A DNA stretch of 64,000 nucleotides from NCBI RefSeq assembly GCF_003634315.1, contig NZ_RBXL01000001.1:1596501-1660500 (forward strand). The letters are read 5' to 3'. This stretch comes from Thiocapsa rosea (GTDB lineage: Bacteria; Pseudomonadota; Gammaproteobacteria; Chromatiales; Chromatiaceae). The position numbers and the translations under genes were made by a program. Position 1 is the first letter of the stretch; each line of letters starts with the position of its first letter. Shown here piece after piece: positions 31,744 through 40,533 of this stretch. The notes beneath the pieces were generated by a model, which saw only the letters and a list, made by a program, of their open reading frames with translations, was not told the DNA's origin and did no database searches.

Positions 31744-32643
31744 ATGATGATCGCCCGAGTCCTTCTCGCCGCATGGCTCGCGACAAGCCACTGCGTGTGG
31801 GCCGAACCCGCGACAACCGTCGACGCACCCGTCGGGTCCCCCGCGACACGTGGCCTCCTCTACGAGATCCGCCCCCCGGCAGGCGCCCCGCCGAGCTACC
31901 TCTTCGGCACAATCCACAGCGAGGACGCTCGGGTGGTGGAGCTGCCCGCGCCGGTGCGCGCGGCCTTTCATGCGAGCCCGAGCATCGCCCTCGAGGTTGT
32001 CCCGGATGCCTCCGCCATCATCCGCGCGATGGTGACCATGTCCTATACCGACGGCCGTCTGCTGCGCGACGTTCTGCCGGCGGATCTCTACCTGGAGACC
32101 GCCGATGCGCTCGCCGAGATCGGGATGCCCGAGGAGGCGTTCAAGGATCTCAAGCCCTGGTCCGTCGTGACCCTGCTCAGCAGCCCGCCCTCCGAGACAG
32201 GCGAGTTCCTCGACATACTGCTCTTTCATCGCGCGGTCGCGGACGGCAAGCGGATCGAGGGTCTGGAAACCATGACCGAGCAGCTCGCTGTCTTCGACGA
32301 TCTGGCCGAGGCCGATCAGATCACGCTGCTGCGCGAGACGCTGGCGTCTCGCGAGCAACTGCCGCTCGTTTTCGAGGCACTGATCGCTGCCTATATCGCG
32401 CGCGATGTCGATCAGCTACAGCACCTGAGTGAACAGCACCTCGCGGAAAGCGACCCCCGTCTTGCCGCACACTTCCAAGAGGTGGTCATCGATGCACGCA
32501 ACCGCCGCATGGTGGATCGCATGGTGCCCCTGCTGGCCGAGGGCGGCTGGTTCATCGCGATCGGCGCCCTGCATCTTCCCGGCGATCAGGGCGTCGTTGC
32601 GCTGCTGCGACGGCGCGATCATGGCGTCACGGTCGTCTTCTGA
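31744..32643 (+). CDS. TraB/GumN family protein, exported
   Basis: A 299-residue protein with an N-terminal signal peptide (MIARVLLAAWLATSHCVWA, cleavage likely after about residue 21). The TraB/GumN family signs are YLFGTIHSEDARVVELP near the start, GLETMTEQLAVFDDL in the middle and IAIGALHLPGDQGVVALL near the end. The conserved His/Glu residues fit a predicted metal-dependent hydrolase of the Tiki-like group, but no substrate is known. It starts 152 bp from the divergent rnt gene and is 78 bp before mlaA. Confidence 0.85.
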   Translation: MMIARVLLAAWLATSHCVWAEPATTVDAPVGSPATRGLLYEIRPPAGAPPSYLFGTIHSEDARVVELPAPVRAAFHASPSIALEVVPDASAIIRAMVTMSYTDGRLLRDVLPADLYLETADALAEIGMPEEAFKDLKPWSVVTLLSSPPSETGEFLDILLFHRAVADGKRIEGLETMTEQLAVFDDLAEADQITLLRETLASREQLPLVFEALIAAYIARDVDQLQHLSEQHLAESDPRLAAHFQEVVIDARNRRMVDRMVPLLAEGGWFIAIGALHLPGDQGVVALLRRRDHGVTVVF

Positions 32644-32721
32644 ATCGCGCCCGGCAAGGACCGAGCGAGGCACCGGCTTGTGATAGCATTTGCGCAACGT
32701 GTCGCGAGAGATCTGCTACGC

Positions 32722-33501
32722 ATGAAGGACCGTGATTTGAACGCCTATCGACAACTGACTTGGCTGGGGATCGTGGTCATCCTGCTGCTCGGCGCGGGCT
32801 GCACCACCTCGCCGAGCCGGATCTCGGAGCCCCGCGACCCGCTGGAGCCCTTCAATCGTGCCGTCTTCCGGTTTAATACCGATTTCGACAAGGCGTTTTT
32901 CCAGCCCATCGCGAAAGGCTATCAGGCCATCACGCCGGACCCGGTCGAGCGTGGCGTGACCAACTTTTTCGGCAATCTCGCCGACGTCACCTCGTTCGTC
33001 AATAACGTGCTGCAATTCAAGATGTCTCGTGCCGGCAGCGACGTCGGGCGGCTCTTCATCAACTCGACGGTCGGCGTGCTGGGCTTCGTGGATGTTGCGA
33101 CCAACGTGGGATTACCGAGCTACAAGGAGGATTTCGGTCAGACCCTCGGCTATTGGGGGCTCGATTCGGGTGCCTTCATCATGTTGCCGCTCCTGGGACC
33201 GAGCAGTGTGCGCGACGCCTTCGGCGATGTCGGCGATCTTTTCACCGACCCCTTGTTCAACCTCGATCCCCTCTTGAACATCGATAGGGATCACACCTAC
33301 TGGAGCCTGATTGCGCTCCGGGCGATCGATAAGCGCGCCAACTATTTGGCGACCAGTCAGATCCTTGAGGATGCGGCTATCGATCCCTACATCCTGCTGC
33401 GCGACGCCTATCTGCAGCGACGTCACTATCGGGTGCACGACGGCAATCCGCCGAAGATCGAAGGAGAAGAGGATTTTTGGGACGAGATCGAGTTTGACTG
33501 A
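32722..33501 (+). CDS. mlaA: phospholipid-asymmetry lipoprotein MlaA (VacJ)
   Basis: Outer-membrane lipoprotein that removes misplaced phospholipids from the outer leaflet with the MlaFEDB system. The chosen start gives a lipoprotein signal with lipobox LLGAGC (Cys about 27). The mature part has the VacJ signature DPLEPFNRAVFRFNTDFDKAFFQPIAKGY and RFFINSTVG-like LFINSTVGVLGFVDVA. Length (259 residues) is typical. The TGA stop (33499-33501) is the first three bases of an 84-bp repeat. Confidence 0.95.
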   Translation: MKDRDLNAYRQLTWLGIVVILLLGAGCTTSPSRISEPRDPLEPFNRAVFRFNTDFDKAFFQPIAKGYQAITPDPVERGVTNFFGNLADVTSFVNNVLQFKMSRAGSDVGRLFINSTVGVLGFVDVATNVGLPSYKEDFGQTLGYWGLDSGAFIMLPLLGPSSVRDAFGDVGDLFTDPLFNLDPLLNIDRDHTYWSLIALRAIDKRANYLATSQILEDAAIDPYILLRDAYLQRRHYRVHDGNPPKIEGEEDFWDEIEFD

Positions 33502-33582
33502 ACCGCGTCCAGTTCGACATGCGTCGTTTTCATTTTGCGTTTGGCTTCGGAGATGTCCTCGATCCCGGTGAGACGCGGTTTA
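33499..33582. repeat. 84-bp TAAACCGCG module, stop-overlapping copy at mlaA
   Basis: Starts TGAACCGCGTCCAG and ends GAGACGCGGTTTA. The interior matches the modules at 30366-30449 (inverse) and 63641-63724, and all three are exactly 84 bp. Its first three bases are the mlaA stop codon. Confidence 0.85.
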
Positions 33583-33620
33583 GTGCGTTGCGAATTTTCG
33601 CGATTTCCGGGATAAAGCCG

Positions 33621-33698
33621 GTAGGGTGGACAAGCGCAGCGCAGTCCACCTGTTCTCGCGCCGGCGCTGGTGGACTGCGCTGCGCTTGTCCACCCTAC
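33621..33698. repeat. palindromic GGTGGAC repeat, copy 2 (perfect 30-bp arms)
   Basis: The arm GTAGGGTGGACAAGCGCAGC... (33621-33650) is repeated in exact inverse at 33669-33698, with an 18-base loop. A further partial arm copy (GGCGCTTGTCCACCC, 33699-33713) follows directly. The unit matches the imperfect copy at 10975-11052. Confidence 0.85.
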
Positions 33699-33766
33699 GG
33701 CGCTTGTCCACCCTTTCCAATCGGTGAGGTGGCCGGGTTGATGGGCAAACCCCGTTGGCGCAGCTG

Positions 33767-34810
33767 TCAAGCCATCAGACGCCAGGCGACGGCTTCACCG
33801 GCTCGTAAAGGCACCACCCGGCTGGGTCCGAAGGGATAGGACGCCGGAACGGTCCAGGGCTCGCGGCTCAGACGGATCGTCCCGGTGTTGCGGGGCAAGC
33901 CGTAGAAATCCGCGCCATGATGGCTCGCGAACCCCTCCAGACGCTCCAAGGCACCGGCCTGCTCGAACACCTCGGCATAGAGTTCGATGGCGGCGTGCGC
34001 GCTAAAGGCCCCGGCACAGCCGCAGGCGCTCTCCTTGCCCTCGATCGCGTGCGGTGCGCTGTCGGTGCCGAGAAAAAACCTCGGATGACCGCCGGTCGCG
34101 GCGCAGACCAGCGCGAGCCGATGCCGCTCGCGCTTGAGGATCGGCAGGCAGTACAGATGCGGTCGAATCCCGCCGGCCAGCATGGCGTTGCGGTTGTAGA
34201 GCAGGTGATGGGGCGTGATGGTCGCAGCCAGGGTCGGTGGCCCGTCGCGTACGAAATCGACCGCCTCGGCGGTCGTCACATGCTCGAAGACGACCTTAAG
34301 CTCCGGGAATGCGCGCACGATCGGCTCCAAACGCTCTTCGATGAAGCGCTGCTCGCGATCGAAGATATCGACCTGATCGTCCGTGACCTCGCCGTGCACC
34401 AAGAGCGGTAGACCGACGCGCTGCATGGCATCGAAGACCGGATAGCGTCCGAGCAGGTCCGTGACCCCGTTCTCGGAGTTGGTGGTCGCACCCGCCGGAT
34501 AGAGCTTGCAGGCAAAGACCTGACCGCTTGTCTTGGCCGTGGTGATCTCTGCAGGGCTCGTCTCGTCCGTGAGGTAGAGCGTCATCAAGGGCTGAAAATC
34601 GCTGCCGGGCGGCAGCGCATCCAGGATGCGGGCACGGTAAGCCAATGCCCGAGCGGTATCCACGACCGGCGGCTTGAGATTGGGCATGACGATCGCGCGC
34701 CCGAAGCAGCGCACGGTATGGGCCAGCGCATCGGCCAGGACCTCGCCATCGCGCAGATGCAGATGCCAGTCATCCGGCCGGGTAATGCAAAGCTCCTTGA
34801 ACTCGGTCAT
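33767..34810 (-). CDS. pyrC: dihydroorotase
   Basis: Third step of pyrimidine synthesis, cyclising carbamoyl aspartate. It is the 347-residue E. coli-type enzyme. Metal-site motifs are [11 protein letters not shown] (HxH), the carboxylated lysine region [30 protein letters not shown] and GTDSAPH. It ends one base before the start side of the small zinc-finger gene, so the two are probably co-transcribed. Confidence 0.96.
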   Translation of the reverse strand: MTEFKELCITRPDDWHLHLRDGEVLADALAHTVRCFGRAIVMPNLKPPVVDTARALAYRARILDALPPGSDFQPLMTLYLTDETSPAEITTAKTSGQVFACKLYPAGATTNSENGVTDLLGRYPVFDAMQRVGLPLLVHGEVTDDQVDIFDREQRFIEERLEPIVRAFPELKVVFEHVTTAEAVDFVRDGPPTLAATITPHHLLYNRNAMLAGGIRPHLYCLPILKRERHRLALVCAATGGHPRFFLGTDSAPHAIEGKESACGCAGAFSAHAAIELYAEVFEQAGALERLEGFASHHGADFYGLPRNTGTIRLSREPWTVPASYPFGPSRVVPLRAGEAVAWRLMA

Positions 34811-34811
34811 C

Positions 34812-35006
34812 TCAAATCAGCCGATAGCGCGCCCCGCAATAGGGGCAGGTCGCCTCATGGCTCGGCTCGTCTTCGATCGGCAGATAGACCCGCGGGTGCA
34901 TGTTCCAGACAGGTGCACCCGGCAGGGGACAAGAGAGCGGCAGATCCTTGCGGCTGACCTCGATCAGCGCATGCTCGCTCGGCGTCTCGACGGCGGCGTT
35001 GGACAT
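34812..35006 (-). CDS. CHCC-type zinc-finger protein
   Basis: A 64-residue protein starting [17 protein letters not shown]. Metal ligands are in [22 protein letters not shown] and [12 protein letters not shown], the Cys-His-Cys-Cys pattern of the NDUFS6-like/COG4391 small zinc-finger family. Its role in bacteria is not established. It is one base upstream of pyrC on the same strand. The frame extends further upstream, but the extension enters repeat DNA. Confidence 0.75.
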   Translation of the reverse strand: MSNAAVETPSEHALIEVSRKDLPLSCPLPGAPVWNMHPRVYLPIEDEPSHEATCPYCGARYRLI

Positions 35007-35049
35007 CGGCAAAGTCTCCATCGGATAAGATGAACGGGCAGGTACGGCC

Positions 35050-35155
35050 AAGGCGATTTCCGGGAACAAGAATCCCTACTGAGCTTGCCAAAAGGCGCTG
35101 TCGGGGCGAATGAATTCGCCCCGACAGGCCGGCAGATTCTTTCTCGGAAATCACC
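35050..35155. repeat. AAGGTGATTTCCGG-bounded repeat, copy 1
   Basis: Left end AAGGCGATTTCCGG (35050-35063) and right end CGGAAATCACC (35145-35155) are near inverse copies. Inside is a perfect palindrome TGTCGGGGCGAAT/ATTCGCCCCGACA (35099-35126). The same ends bound a longer copy at 63283-63640. Both copies abut a TAAACCGCG module directly. Confidence 0.6.
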
Positions 35156-35347
35156 GAAACCGCGCCCAGAGCGAGATGCTCGTTTTCGATTGAGTTCGGC
35201 GTTTGGTGCATCCACGGCCCTTCGCGGGGACGCGGTTTAAAAGCATCTCTTTTTTAATCTCTTAAACCGCGCCGGCTCCAGCGGTCGTCAAATCCGCCGG
35301 GGCCGATCCCATCCAAAAACATCGCATACCGCGTCGGGCGCGGTTTA
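35156..35347. repeat. 192-bp composite TAAACCGCG repeat, copy 2
   Basis: On the plus strand it is an 84-bp module (35156-35239), a 23-bp AT-rich spacer and an 85-bp A module (35263-35347). Read on the minus strand it is closely similar along its length to copy 3 at 50130-50321, including GATGTTTTTGGATGGGA and GATGCACCAAACG words. Its last three bases (35345-35347) are the ilvE stop codon. Confidence 0.9.
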
Positions 35348-36268
35348 AACAGGCGCCAACCACTCCGGATGTGCTTCGAGCCGACCGTGCACCAGGTCGA
35401 AATACAGCGTCTGGAGCCGCTCGGTAATCGGACCCCGACCGCCGTTGCCGATGACGCGACCGTCGACCTCGCGGATCGGCGTCACCTCCGCAGCCGTCCC
35501 GGTAAAGAAGGCTTCGTCGGCGATATACACCTCGTCGCGGGTGATCCGCTTCTCAACCACCTCGATACCCAGCTCGCGCGCCAGCGTGATGATGGTGCGC
35601 CGGGTGATGCCGTCCAGGGCGGAGGTCAGGTCCGGCGTATAGAGCACGCCTTTACGCACGATGAAAACGTTCTCGCCGCTGCCTTCCATCACATAACCGG
35701 AGGCATCCAACAGGAGGGCCTCGTCGTAGCCGTCGCGCAGGGCTTCCTGCAAGGCCATCATGGAATTCATGTAATTGCCGTTGGCCTTGGCGCGACACAT
35801 GGTGATGTTCACATGATGCCGCGTATAGGACGACACCCGAATCCGAATGCCTTTGGTCATGTTCTCTTCGCCGAGATAGGAGCCCCACTCCCACGCGGCG
35901 ACGATGCAATGCACTTTGAGGTTGTCGGCACGCAGACCCATGCCTTCCGGGCCGTAGAAGAACATCGGACGGATGTAGGCCGAGTCGAGGTTGTTCTCGC
36001 GTACGGCGATCCGCTGGGCCTCGTCGATGGTCTCGCGGTCGAACGGCGCCTTCATGCCGAGGATATGCGCCGAATCGAAGAGGCGATCGGTATGGTCGCG
36101 CAGACGGAAGATCGCCGGGCCTTGCTCGGTGCGGTAGGCGCGCACGCCTTCGAAGACACCCATGCCGTAATGAAAGGTGTGAGTCAGGACATGCGTCTTG
36201 GCCTCCCGCCAGGGCACCATCTCGCCGTTGTGCCAGATCAGGCCATCACGGTCTTCCATCGTTGCCAT
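35345..36268 (-). CDS. ilvE: branched-chain amino acid aminotransferase
   Basis: PLP enzyme for the last step of valine, leucine and isoleucine synthesis. The 307-residue class IV protein has LTHTFHYGMGVFEGVRAY near the start, the PLP-binding lysine in CRAKANGNYMNSMMALQ (about 160) and the phosphate-binding GTAAEVTPIREVDGR near the end. Its TAA stop coincides with the outer end of a 192-bp repeat. It is 59 bp downstream of glnE on the same strand. Confidence 0.95.
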   Translation of the reverse strand: MATMEDRDGLIWHNGEMVPWREAKTHVLTHTFHYGMGVFEGVRAYRTEQGPAIFRLRDHTDRLFDSAHILGMKAPFDRETIDEAQRIAVRENNLDSAYIRPMFFYGPEGMGLRADNLKVHCIVAAWEWGSYLGEENMTKGIRIRVSSYTRHHVNITMCRAKANGNYMNSMMALQEALRDGYDEALLLDASGYVMEGSGENVFIVRKGVLYTPDLTSALDGITRRTIITLARELGIEVVEKRITRDEVYIADEAFFTGTAAEVTPIREVDGRVIGNGGRGPITERLQTLYFDLVHGRLEAHPEWLAPV

Positions 36269-36326
36269 CGTCGACTCACTCCGGTTGTATCGGGATCAGA
36301 TCCCGTTTCGATTCGAGAGACCGCCC

Positions 36327-39191
36327 TCAGGACGCAGGCTCGTCCATCAAGGCGTGCCACAAGGACTGAACGCGCTCGCGTTCGGGCAGAAGATCCGCGT
36401 CCGCGACCGTTTTGGGCTGCTCCTGTAGGGCGCTGCGGTGATAGGCCGCGCGCAGCGTCTTGTAAGCGGCAGTCAGGTCTTCGGCCGCTCGCCCGGGCAG
36501 CAGATCGAGCCGTCCGAGTGTTTCGAGCAAGCGGACGTTATCCGTCCAGTCGGCCAGCGCCGGATGTTCCGACGCCCAGCGTAAGACCGCGTATTGAACC
36601 ATAAACTCGATATCCGCAATACCGCCCGGGCCTTGCTTGAGATCGAACCGACCGCCGCCGCTCTTGTCGAGATTCGCGCGCATCTTCGCGCGCATCTCGC
36701 GCACGTCCTTGCGCAGCTGCTCGGGCTCGCGCGCGCGACAGATGATCGCGCGTCGCAGCGCGCCGAAATGCGCGGCCAACTGCGGATCGCCGGCAACCGG
36801 GCGGGCGCGGATCAATGCCTGATGCTCCCAGGTCCAGGCATCGTTCGATTGATAGGCGTCGAAGGCCGCGAACGAGCGCACCAGCAACCCGCGGTTCCCG
36901 TCCGGGCGCAGACGCATGTCGATCTCGTAGAGGACGCCCGAGGGGGTTTGGGTGGTCATCAAATGGATGATGCGTTGGCCGAGACGCGCGAAGAACTGCT
37001 CGTTGCTGATCTCCTTCGCACCGTCGGTCATCGCGGTTTGCGACTCGGTGCCGTGGACGAACACGAGATCCAGGTCCGACCCGTAGCCCAGCTCGATCCC
37101 TCCGAGCTTGCCGTAGCCCAGCACGAGAAAACCGGTCTCCTCGCCGATGATCTCGGTCGGGCGGCCGTGCCGTTGCATGAGGTGATCGAATGCCAACCGC
37201 AGGACGCGACGGATCGACACCTCGGCGATCTCGGTCAGATAGTCGCTCACCACCATGAGCGGGATGACCTCGGTCAGATCGGCTGCCGCGACACGCAACA
37301 TGTTGCCCTGCGCGAACTGGCGCAGTCGCTCCATCTGCTGCTCCAAGTCATCCGCGTCGACGTGCAGCAGGAGCGCATCGAGCTCGGCCTCCAGATCGGC
37401 CCGCCGCAAAGGGGCATAGAGTCGACGCGTGTCGATCATCTCGTCCAAGAGCAGCGGATGACGCGCGATCCGATCGGTGAACCAGGGGCTCATGCTCGCC
37501 AGGCGTGCGAGCTGCGCGAGGATCACCGGGTGCTCGCTCAGCATCGCCAGATAGGACGTCCTGCGCGCGACGGCCTCGATCACCTTGAGCACGCGCTCGA
37601 GGGCGATGTCGGGCTGCTCGCTCGCGGCGCTCTCGCGCAAGACCATCGGCATCAGCCGCTCCATGCGATCGTGACCGCGCCGACTCAGCCCCTTGCGCGC
37701 GATCGCATCGCGAAACTGGATCAACCGAGCCTGGATCGCCTCGGGCTCGGCAAAGCCCGCCTCGCTCAATGCCGAGACCTCATGGGCCGCATCGCCCTCG
37801 CCGTGCCAGAGCGCGACCGAATCCAGCTCATGCGGCACCTCTTCCGTCTCGGGTGCGGCGAAGACCTCGTCGAACTGGCCTTGAACATGACGACGATGCG
37901 CGTCCAGGACCGCCTCGAAGGCCGGCCAGTCGGCAAACCCCATCGAACGTGCCAGGCGCGCCCGGCCCGGCTCGTCGGCGGGCAGCAAATGGGTCTGCTT
38001 GTCGCGATACGCTTGGATGCGGTTCTCGACCAAACGGAGAAAACAATAAGCCTCGTCCAGCCCCCGCACGGCGGACTCCGGCATCAACTGCCGCTGCGCC
38101 AGGAGTGCGAGCACCTCGCGGATGGGGCGGATCTGGAGATCCGCGTCGTGCCCGCCGCGGATGAGCTGGAACGCCTGACCGATGAACTCGATCTCGCGGA
38201 TGCCGCCCGGACCCAGCTTGATGTTGGCGTCCATGCCGCGGCGATAGAGTTCCTTGGCGATCATCCGCTTCAGATCGCGCAGAGACTCGATGGCACCGAA
38301 ATCCAGATAGCGCCGATAGACGAAGGGACGCAGCATCGCCATCAGCTCGCGCGAGTCGTCCCGGTCGCCGGCGACGACGCGCGCCTTGATCATGGCGTAG
38401 CGCTCCCACTCGCGCGCCTGCGTCTGGTAGTAGTCCTCCAGCGCGTTGAAGCTCATGGCGAGCGGACCGGACTCGCCGAAGGGTCGCAGACGCGTGTCGA
38501 CCCTAAAGACGAAGCCGTCCACCGTTTGGCTGCCCAGCGCCTGCGCCAAGCGTTGGCCGAGTTTGGTGAAGAACTGCGCGTTGGCGAGCTTGCGTGGACC
38601 ACCCTCGGTGACGCCGTTGGCGGCAAAGGCGAAGATGAGGTCGATGTCCGAGCTCAGGTTGAGCTCGCGGGCACCGAGCTTGCCCATGCCCAACACGACC
38701 ATGTGCAGCGCGCGACCCGTCTCGTCGTGCGGCGTGCCGAGCTCGGCGCAGGTCCAGGTGTGGAGGCGATCCAGAGCCCCCTGGATGCAGAGGTCGGCCA
38801 GAGCGGTGAGATGCTCCAACGTCTCCGCCAGCTCCGCCCAACCGGCGATGTCGCGCCAGATGATGCGGATCATCTCGCGCCGGCGATAGCGACGCAGGGC
38901 TTGGTGCAGACCGGGCTCGTCCGTGACCGACGCAAGCGCGGCATCGAAACCGCGAGCCAGTGCGGCGGGATCCTGCGGATGCTCGAGCTCGCCGCTTGCG
39001 ATCAGCTCGGCGAGGACCTCCGGATGACGGGCGACCGAGACGGCCACGTAGTCGCTGGCCTCCCAGACCCGCGCCCGCGCCTCGGCGAAGGCCGGGCCAT
39101 CCGGGACCTCGACGCCCTGCTCTGCGGCCCAGTCGAGCCAGGTCTGCCAATGGGCCTCGGTCGCCGGGTCGAGATTGCGAAAATGATCCAT
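36327..39191 (-). CDS. glnE: glutamine synthetase adenylyltransferase/deadenylase
   Basis: Bifunctional enzyme that adenylylates and deadenylylates glutamine synthetase in response to PII. The 954-residue protein has two nucleotidyltransferase domains: GKLGARELNLSSDIDLIFAFA (about 175-195) and GKLGGIELGYGSDLDLVFVHG (about 705-725), with the PII-responsive domain between. The start MDHFRNLDPATEAHW is chosen; an upstream ATG adds 14 residues overlapping the neighbouring stop region. Length matches the family (about 950). Confidence 0.96.
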   Translation of the reverse strand: MDHFRNLDPATEAHWQTWLDWAAEQGVEVPDGPAFAEARARVWEASDYVAVSVARHPEVLAELIASGELEHPQDPAALARGFDAALASVTDEPGLHQALRRYRRREMIRIIWRDIAGWAELAETLEHLTALADLCIQGALDRLHTWTCAELGTPHDETGRALHMVVLGMGKLGARELNLSSDIDLIFAFAANGVTEGGPRKLANAQFFTKLGQRLAQALGSQTVDGFVFRVDTRLRPFGESGPLAMSFNALEDYYQTQAREWERYAMIKARVVAGDRDDSRELMAMLRPFVYRRYLDFGAIESLRDLKRMIAKELYRRGMDANIKLGPGGIREIEFIGQAFQLIRGGHDADLQIRPIREVLALLAQRQLMPESAVRGLDEAYCFLRLVENRIQAYRDKQTHLLPADEPGRARLARSMGFADWPAFEAVLDAHRRHVQGQFDEVFAAPETEEVPHELDSVALWHGEGDAAHEVSALSEAGFAEPEAIQARLIQFRDAIARKGLSRRGHDRMERLMPMVLRESAASEQPDIALERVLKVIEAVARRTSYLAMLSEHPVILAQLARLASMSPWFTDRIARHPLLLDEMIDTRRLYAPLRRADLEAELDALLLHVDADDLEQQMERLRQFAQGNMLRVAAADLTEVIPLMVVSDYLTEIAEVSIRRVLRLAFDHLMQRHGRPTEIIGEETGFLVLGYGKLGGIELGYGSDLDLVFVHGTESQTAMTDGAKEISNEQFFARLGQRIIHLMTTQTPSGVLYEIDMRLRPDGNRGLLVRSFAAFDAYQSNDAWTWEHQALIRARPVAGDPQLAAHFGALRRAIICRAREPEQLRKDVREMRAKMRANLDKSGGGRFDLKQGPGGIADIEFMVQYAVLRWASEHPALADWTDNVRLLETLGRLDLLPGRAAEDLTAAYKTLRAAYHRSALQEQPKTVADADLLPERERVQSLWHALMDEPAS

Positions 39192-39201
39192 GATGGCTCG
39201 A

Positions 39202-40113
39202 TCAGAGCGGCTCGATGGCATAGCGCGCCGCAAGACGATAGGTCTCGGCGGGCTGAATCTCGATCACCTCCGAGGCGGTGTTGACCGTCTCGACGCAGAC
39301 GAAACGCCGGTAATCCTCATCGTCGAGGTCGTCCATCGCCTTCGCCGTCTCGACCCAGGGGTTCCAGACCACGGCCGTTCGGCTGTGCTCGGATTCGATG
39401 CGGATGCGCCGATCCAGGGTCGGGTCGACGATGGTCAGGACCGAGGGCACATCCTCGTAGATGCGATTGACCTCGCGATCGAACGCAACCTGTCCCTCCT
39501 GGTGGATCACGGCATCCCCGCCGTCGGCGGCCTTGTCGATGTAGCTGCGTCCGTCCAGCCCCGTGACCCGAACCCGGCTTGCGTCGCCGACCTTGAAATA
39601 GGCGTGCAGACCTTGGGTGATGCTGAAGGGTCGGTCGCCGGCATTCAGGGTGCTCAAGGCGATCGACAGGGTTGCGCCGACATGGATGTCGACTAAGAGA
39701 TTGAAGTATTGCGGCCAGATGGCGCGGGTCTCGGCGTCGTCCGCAATCCCGAGCTGGACCCGCGTGGATCCGTCCGCAAGCGACTCGGTCGCCAGCACCT
39801 GCCAGGGCCAGGCCCGCACGAACCCGTGGGCCGGCCGTCCCTTTGCCTCGGGATCCGGGCCGAACCACGGCCAGCAGATCGGGATGCCGCCCTTGATCGC
39901 CTTGCCCTCGGCAAAATAGGCCCGCTCGCTCACGAAGAGCAGGTCATCCGCCGCGTCGACCGGTCGGTACGCCAGCACCTGTCCTGCGTAGGGCGAGATC
40001 AGGGCCGTCGCCTGCGCGTTGGTAATCTCGATCATGGTCAGGCCGCCGCGGCCTTCGGTGAAGCGCAGGATGCCGTCGATGCCGTGCTCGGCGTTCAATG
40101 CTTCGATGTCCAT
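39202..40113 (-). CDS. yeaD: D-hexose-6-phosphate mutarotase
   Basis: Aldose-1-epimerase-fold protein of 303 residues that interconverts hexose-6-phosphate anomers. Signs are AYRPVDAADDLLFVSERAYF, GGIPICWPWFGPD, PAHGFVRAWPWQV, TQGLHAYFKVGD (catalytic His) and FVCVETVN near the end. The start MDIEALNAEHG follows a GGAGAATC site. It lies 10 bp upstream of glnE on the same strand, an apparently local operon. Confidence 0.9.
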   Translation of the reverse strand: MDIEALNAEHGIDGILRFTEGRGGLTMIEITNAQATALISPYAGQVLAYRPVDAADDLLFVSERAYFAEGKAIKGGIPICWPWFGPDPEAKGRPAHGFVRAWPWQVLATESLADGSTRVQLGIADDAETRAIWPQYFNLLVDIHVGATLSIALSTLNAGDRPFSITQGLHAYFKVGDASRVRVTGLDGRSYIDKAADGGDAVIHQEGQVAFDREVNRIYEDVPSVLTIVDPTLDRRIRIESEHSRTAVVWNPWVETAKAMDDLDDEDYRRFVCVETVNTASEVIEIQPAETYRLAARYAIEPL

Positions 40114-40533
40114 GAATGATTCTCCAGGTCGGTGGGGCGATTCGTCTGGAAAGGCCCATGTGGCAAGGAATCCGGGGACCGGCGGGGCTCGCACACTCGG
40201 CATCCCCCATTCTCGGCGGAGGGCCGAGCGCGATCGCGACGGGTGGCCCGGAGCGTAGCTCCCGCGGCCCTGCTCCGCAAGGCACCCATGGTGGCGCCTT
40301 GCAACCGATCGGTTACTTAAGATCTCTCACGGAGACACGGAGACACGGAGACACGGAGGCTCGGAGAGCGACGAGAACGATTTCGCGTGTTCTCCGAGCC
40401 TCCGTGTCTCCGTGAGAGCATTGTTGGAGCCGACACTCATGTGCCGGATGGATGCCGCGGTGGCCGACGCGGGGCTTGCCCCTCCCGAGACAATCGATCC
40501 AAGATGTGCCGAAGCAGGATCCCAACCGAGTCT
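40114..40533. other. 420-bp intergenic region with a hairpin repeat
   Basis: Divergent promoter region between yeaD and the MFS gene. Apart from the hairpin at 40324-40418 I see no convincing gene; open frames here lack known similarity and normal starts. Confidence 0.6.
40324..40418. repeat. GGAGACAC tandem/inverted repeat
   Basis: The left arm CTCTCACGGAGACACGGAGA... holds three tandem GGAGACAC-type units. The right arm TCTCCGAGCCTCCGTGTCTC... (40391-40418) is the inverse of its ends, with the central units unmatched. The transcript would fold into a long hairpin with a bulged repeat section. Confidence 0.75.

Noticed and set aside
36594..39284. An 896-codon open frame opposite glnE
   Set aside because: It mirrors glnE codon structure in GC-rich DNA and has no recognisable domain; glnE is complete on the other strand.
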